Positions 17,837 through 18,086 of a DNA stretch of 18,086 nt are shown in pieces. Every line of letters starts with the position of its first letter. Positions within the stretch are counted from its first letter, which is position 1. Under the pieces are notes generated by a model, which was not told where the DNA came from, searched no databases, and saw only the letters and a list, made by a program, of their open reading frames with translations. A program made the translations under genes and the position numbers. This stretch comes from Nephromyces sp. MM_2019 (Eukaryota; Apicomplexa; Aconoidasida; Nephromycida). Where the stretch lies: assembly GCA_015657535.1 (NCBI GenBank), contig JADHZB010001616.1, positions 256,649 through 274,734 of the forward strand, read 5' to 3'.

Positions 17837-18086
17837 ATATGTGTGTGTGTGTATGTGTGTGTTGTCTCTCTGTGTCTGTGTGTGTCTCCCTGTGTCTGTG
17901 TGTGTCTCCCTGTGTCTGTGTGTTGTCTCCCTGTGTATCTCTGTGTCTCCCTGTGTCTGTGTGTGTCTCCCTGTGTCTCTCTGTGTCTCTGTGTGTCTCT
18001 CTGTGTCTGTGTGTGTCTGTGTGTGTCTCCCTGTGTCTGTGTGTGTCTCTCTATGTCTGTGTGTGTCTCTCTGTGTATCTCTGTGT
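17837..18086. repeat. TG/TCTC compound tandem repeat reaching the window end
   Basis: The sequence is built almost wholly of TGTG, TGTCTG and TGTCTCCC blocks. In the cleanest part the period is 20 nt (GTGTCTCCCTGTGTCTGTGT), itself two related 10-nt halves; later copies mix TCTCCC, TCTCTC and TATCTC variants. The strand is almost free of A and has strong pyrimidine/TG bias. The array is still running at the last base. Confidence 0.95.

Overview
The window reads as nuclear DNA of an intron-bearing eukaryote. The evidence is GT-AG introns with pyrimidine-rich acceptors, protein families known only or mainly from eukaryotic nuclear genomes, AC/AT microsatellites, AT-rich spacers of several kb, and no operon-like packing or bacterial ribosome binding sites. 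The species cannot be fixed from sequence alone. The STEEP-like protein carries an LPRRKTD motif that, as I remember them, resembles plant and protist (including apicomplexan) members more than the animal form. A protist is therefore my preferred guess, held weakly.

Layout, all convincing genes on the + strand. (1) 1-204: a G-rich segment open on both strands, unidentified. (2) About 426-3991: a three-exon gene for a Ser-rich protein ending in what looks like a pleckstrin-homology-type beta/alpha module; its 5' end is unresolved. (3) 4015-4365: five diverged copies of a roughly 71-bp minisatellite just after that gene's stop. (4) 4366-7665: spacer. (5) 7666-8189: a weak two-exon candidate. 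(6) 8405-10104: a complete four-exon gene for a STEEP1/CXorf56-family protein. (7) 10105-12044: spacer with exon-like fragments. (8) 12045-12545: a weak two-exon candidate. (9) 13818 to at least 16500: a SpoU/TrmH (SPOUT) RNA 2'-O-methyltransferase gene. Its large first exon holds a presequence-like N-terminus and a substrate-binding-type domain, and a later exon holds catalytic motif 1. The remaining catalytic motifs were not found before the window ends. (10) 17837-18086: a TG/TCTC-rich compound tandem repeat running to the window edge.

The three main genes show no sign of acting in one pathway: a possible membrane- or scaffold-associated PH-like protein, a STEEP-family zinc-type protein, and a probable organellar rRNA/tRNA methyltransferase. 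I see no mobile element with intact ORFs, no CRISPR array, no tRNA or rRNA gene, and nothing I would call a new defence or metabolic system. The points most worth checking are the intron structures, a phase-consistent 20-nt micro-exon in the methyltransferase gene, the ATGA-overlapping ORFs at the 5' end of gene 1, and two inverted-repeat arrangements directly upstream of the two recognisable genes.
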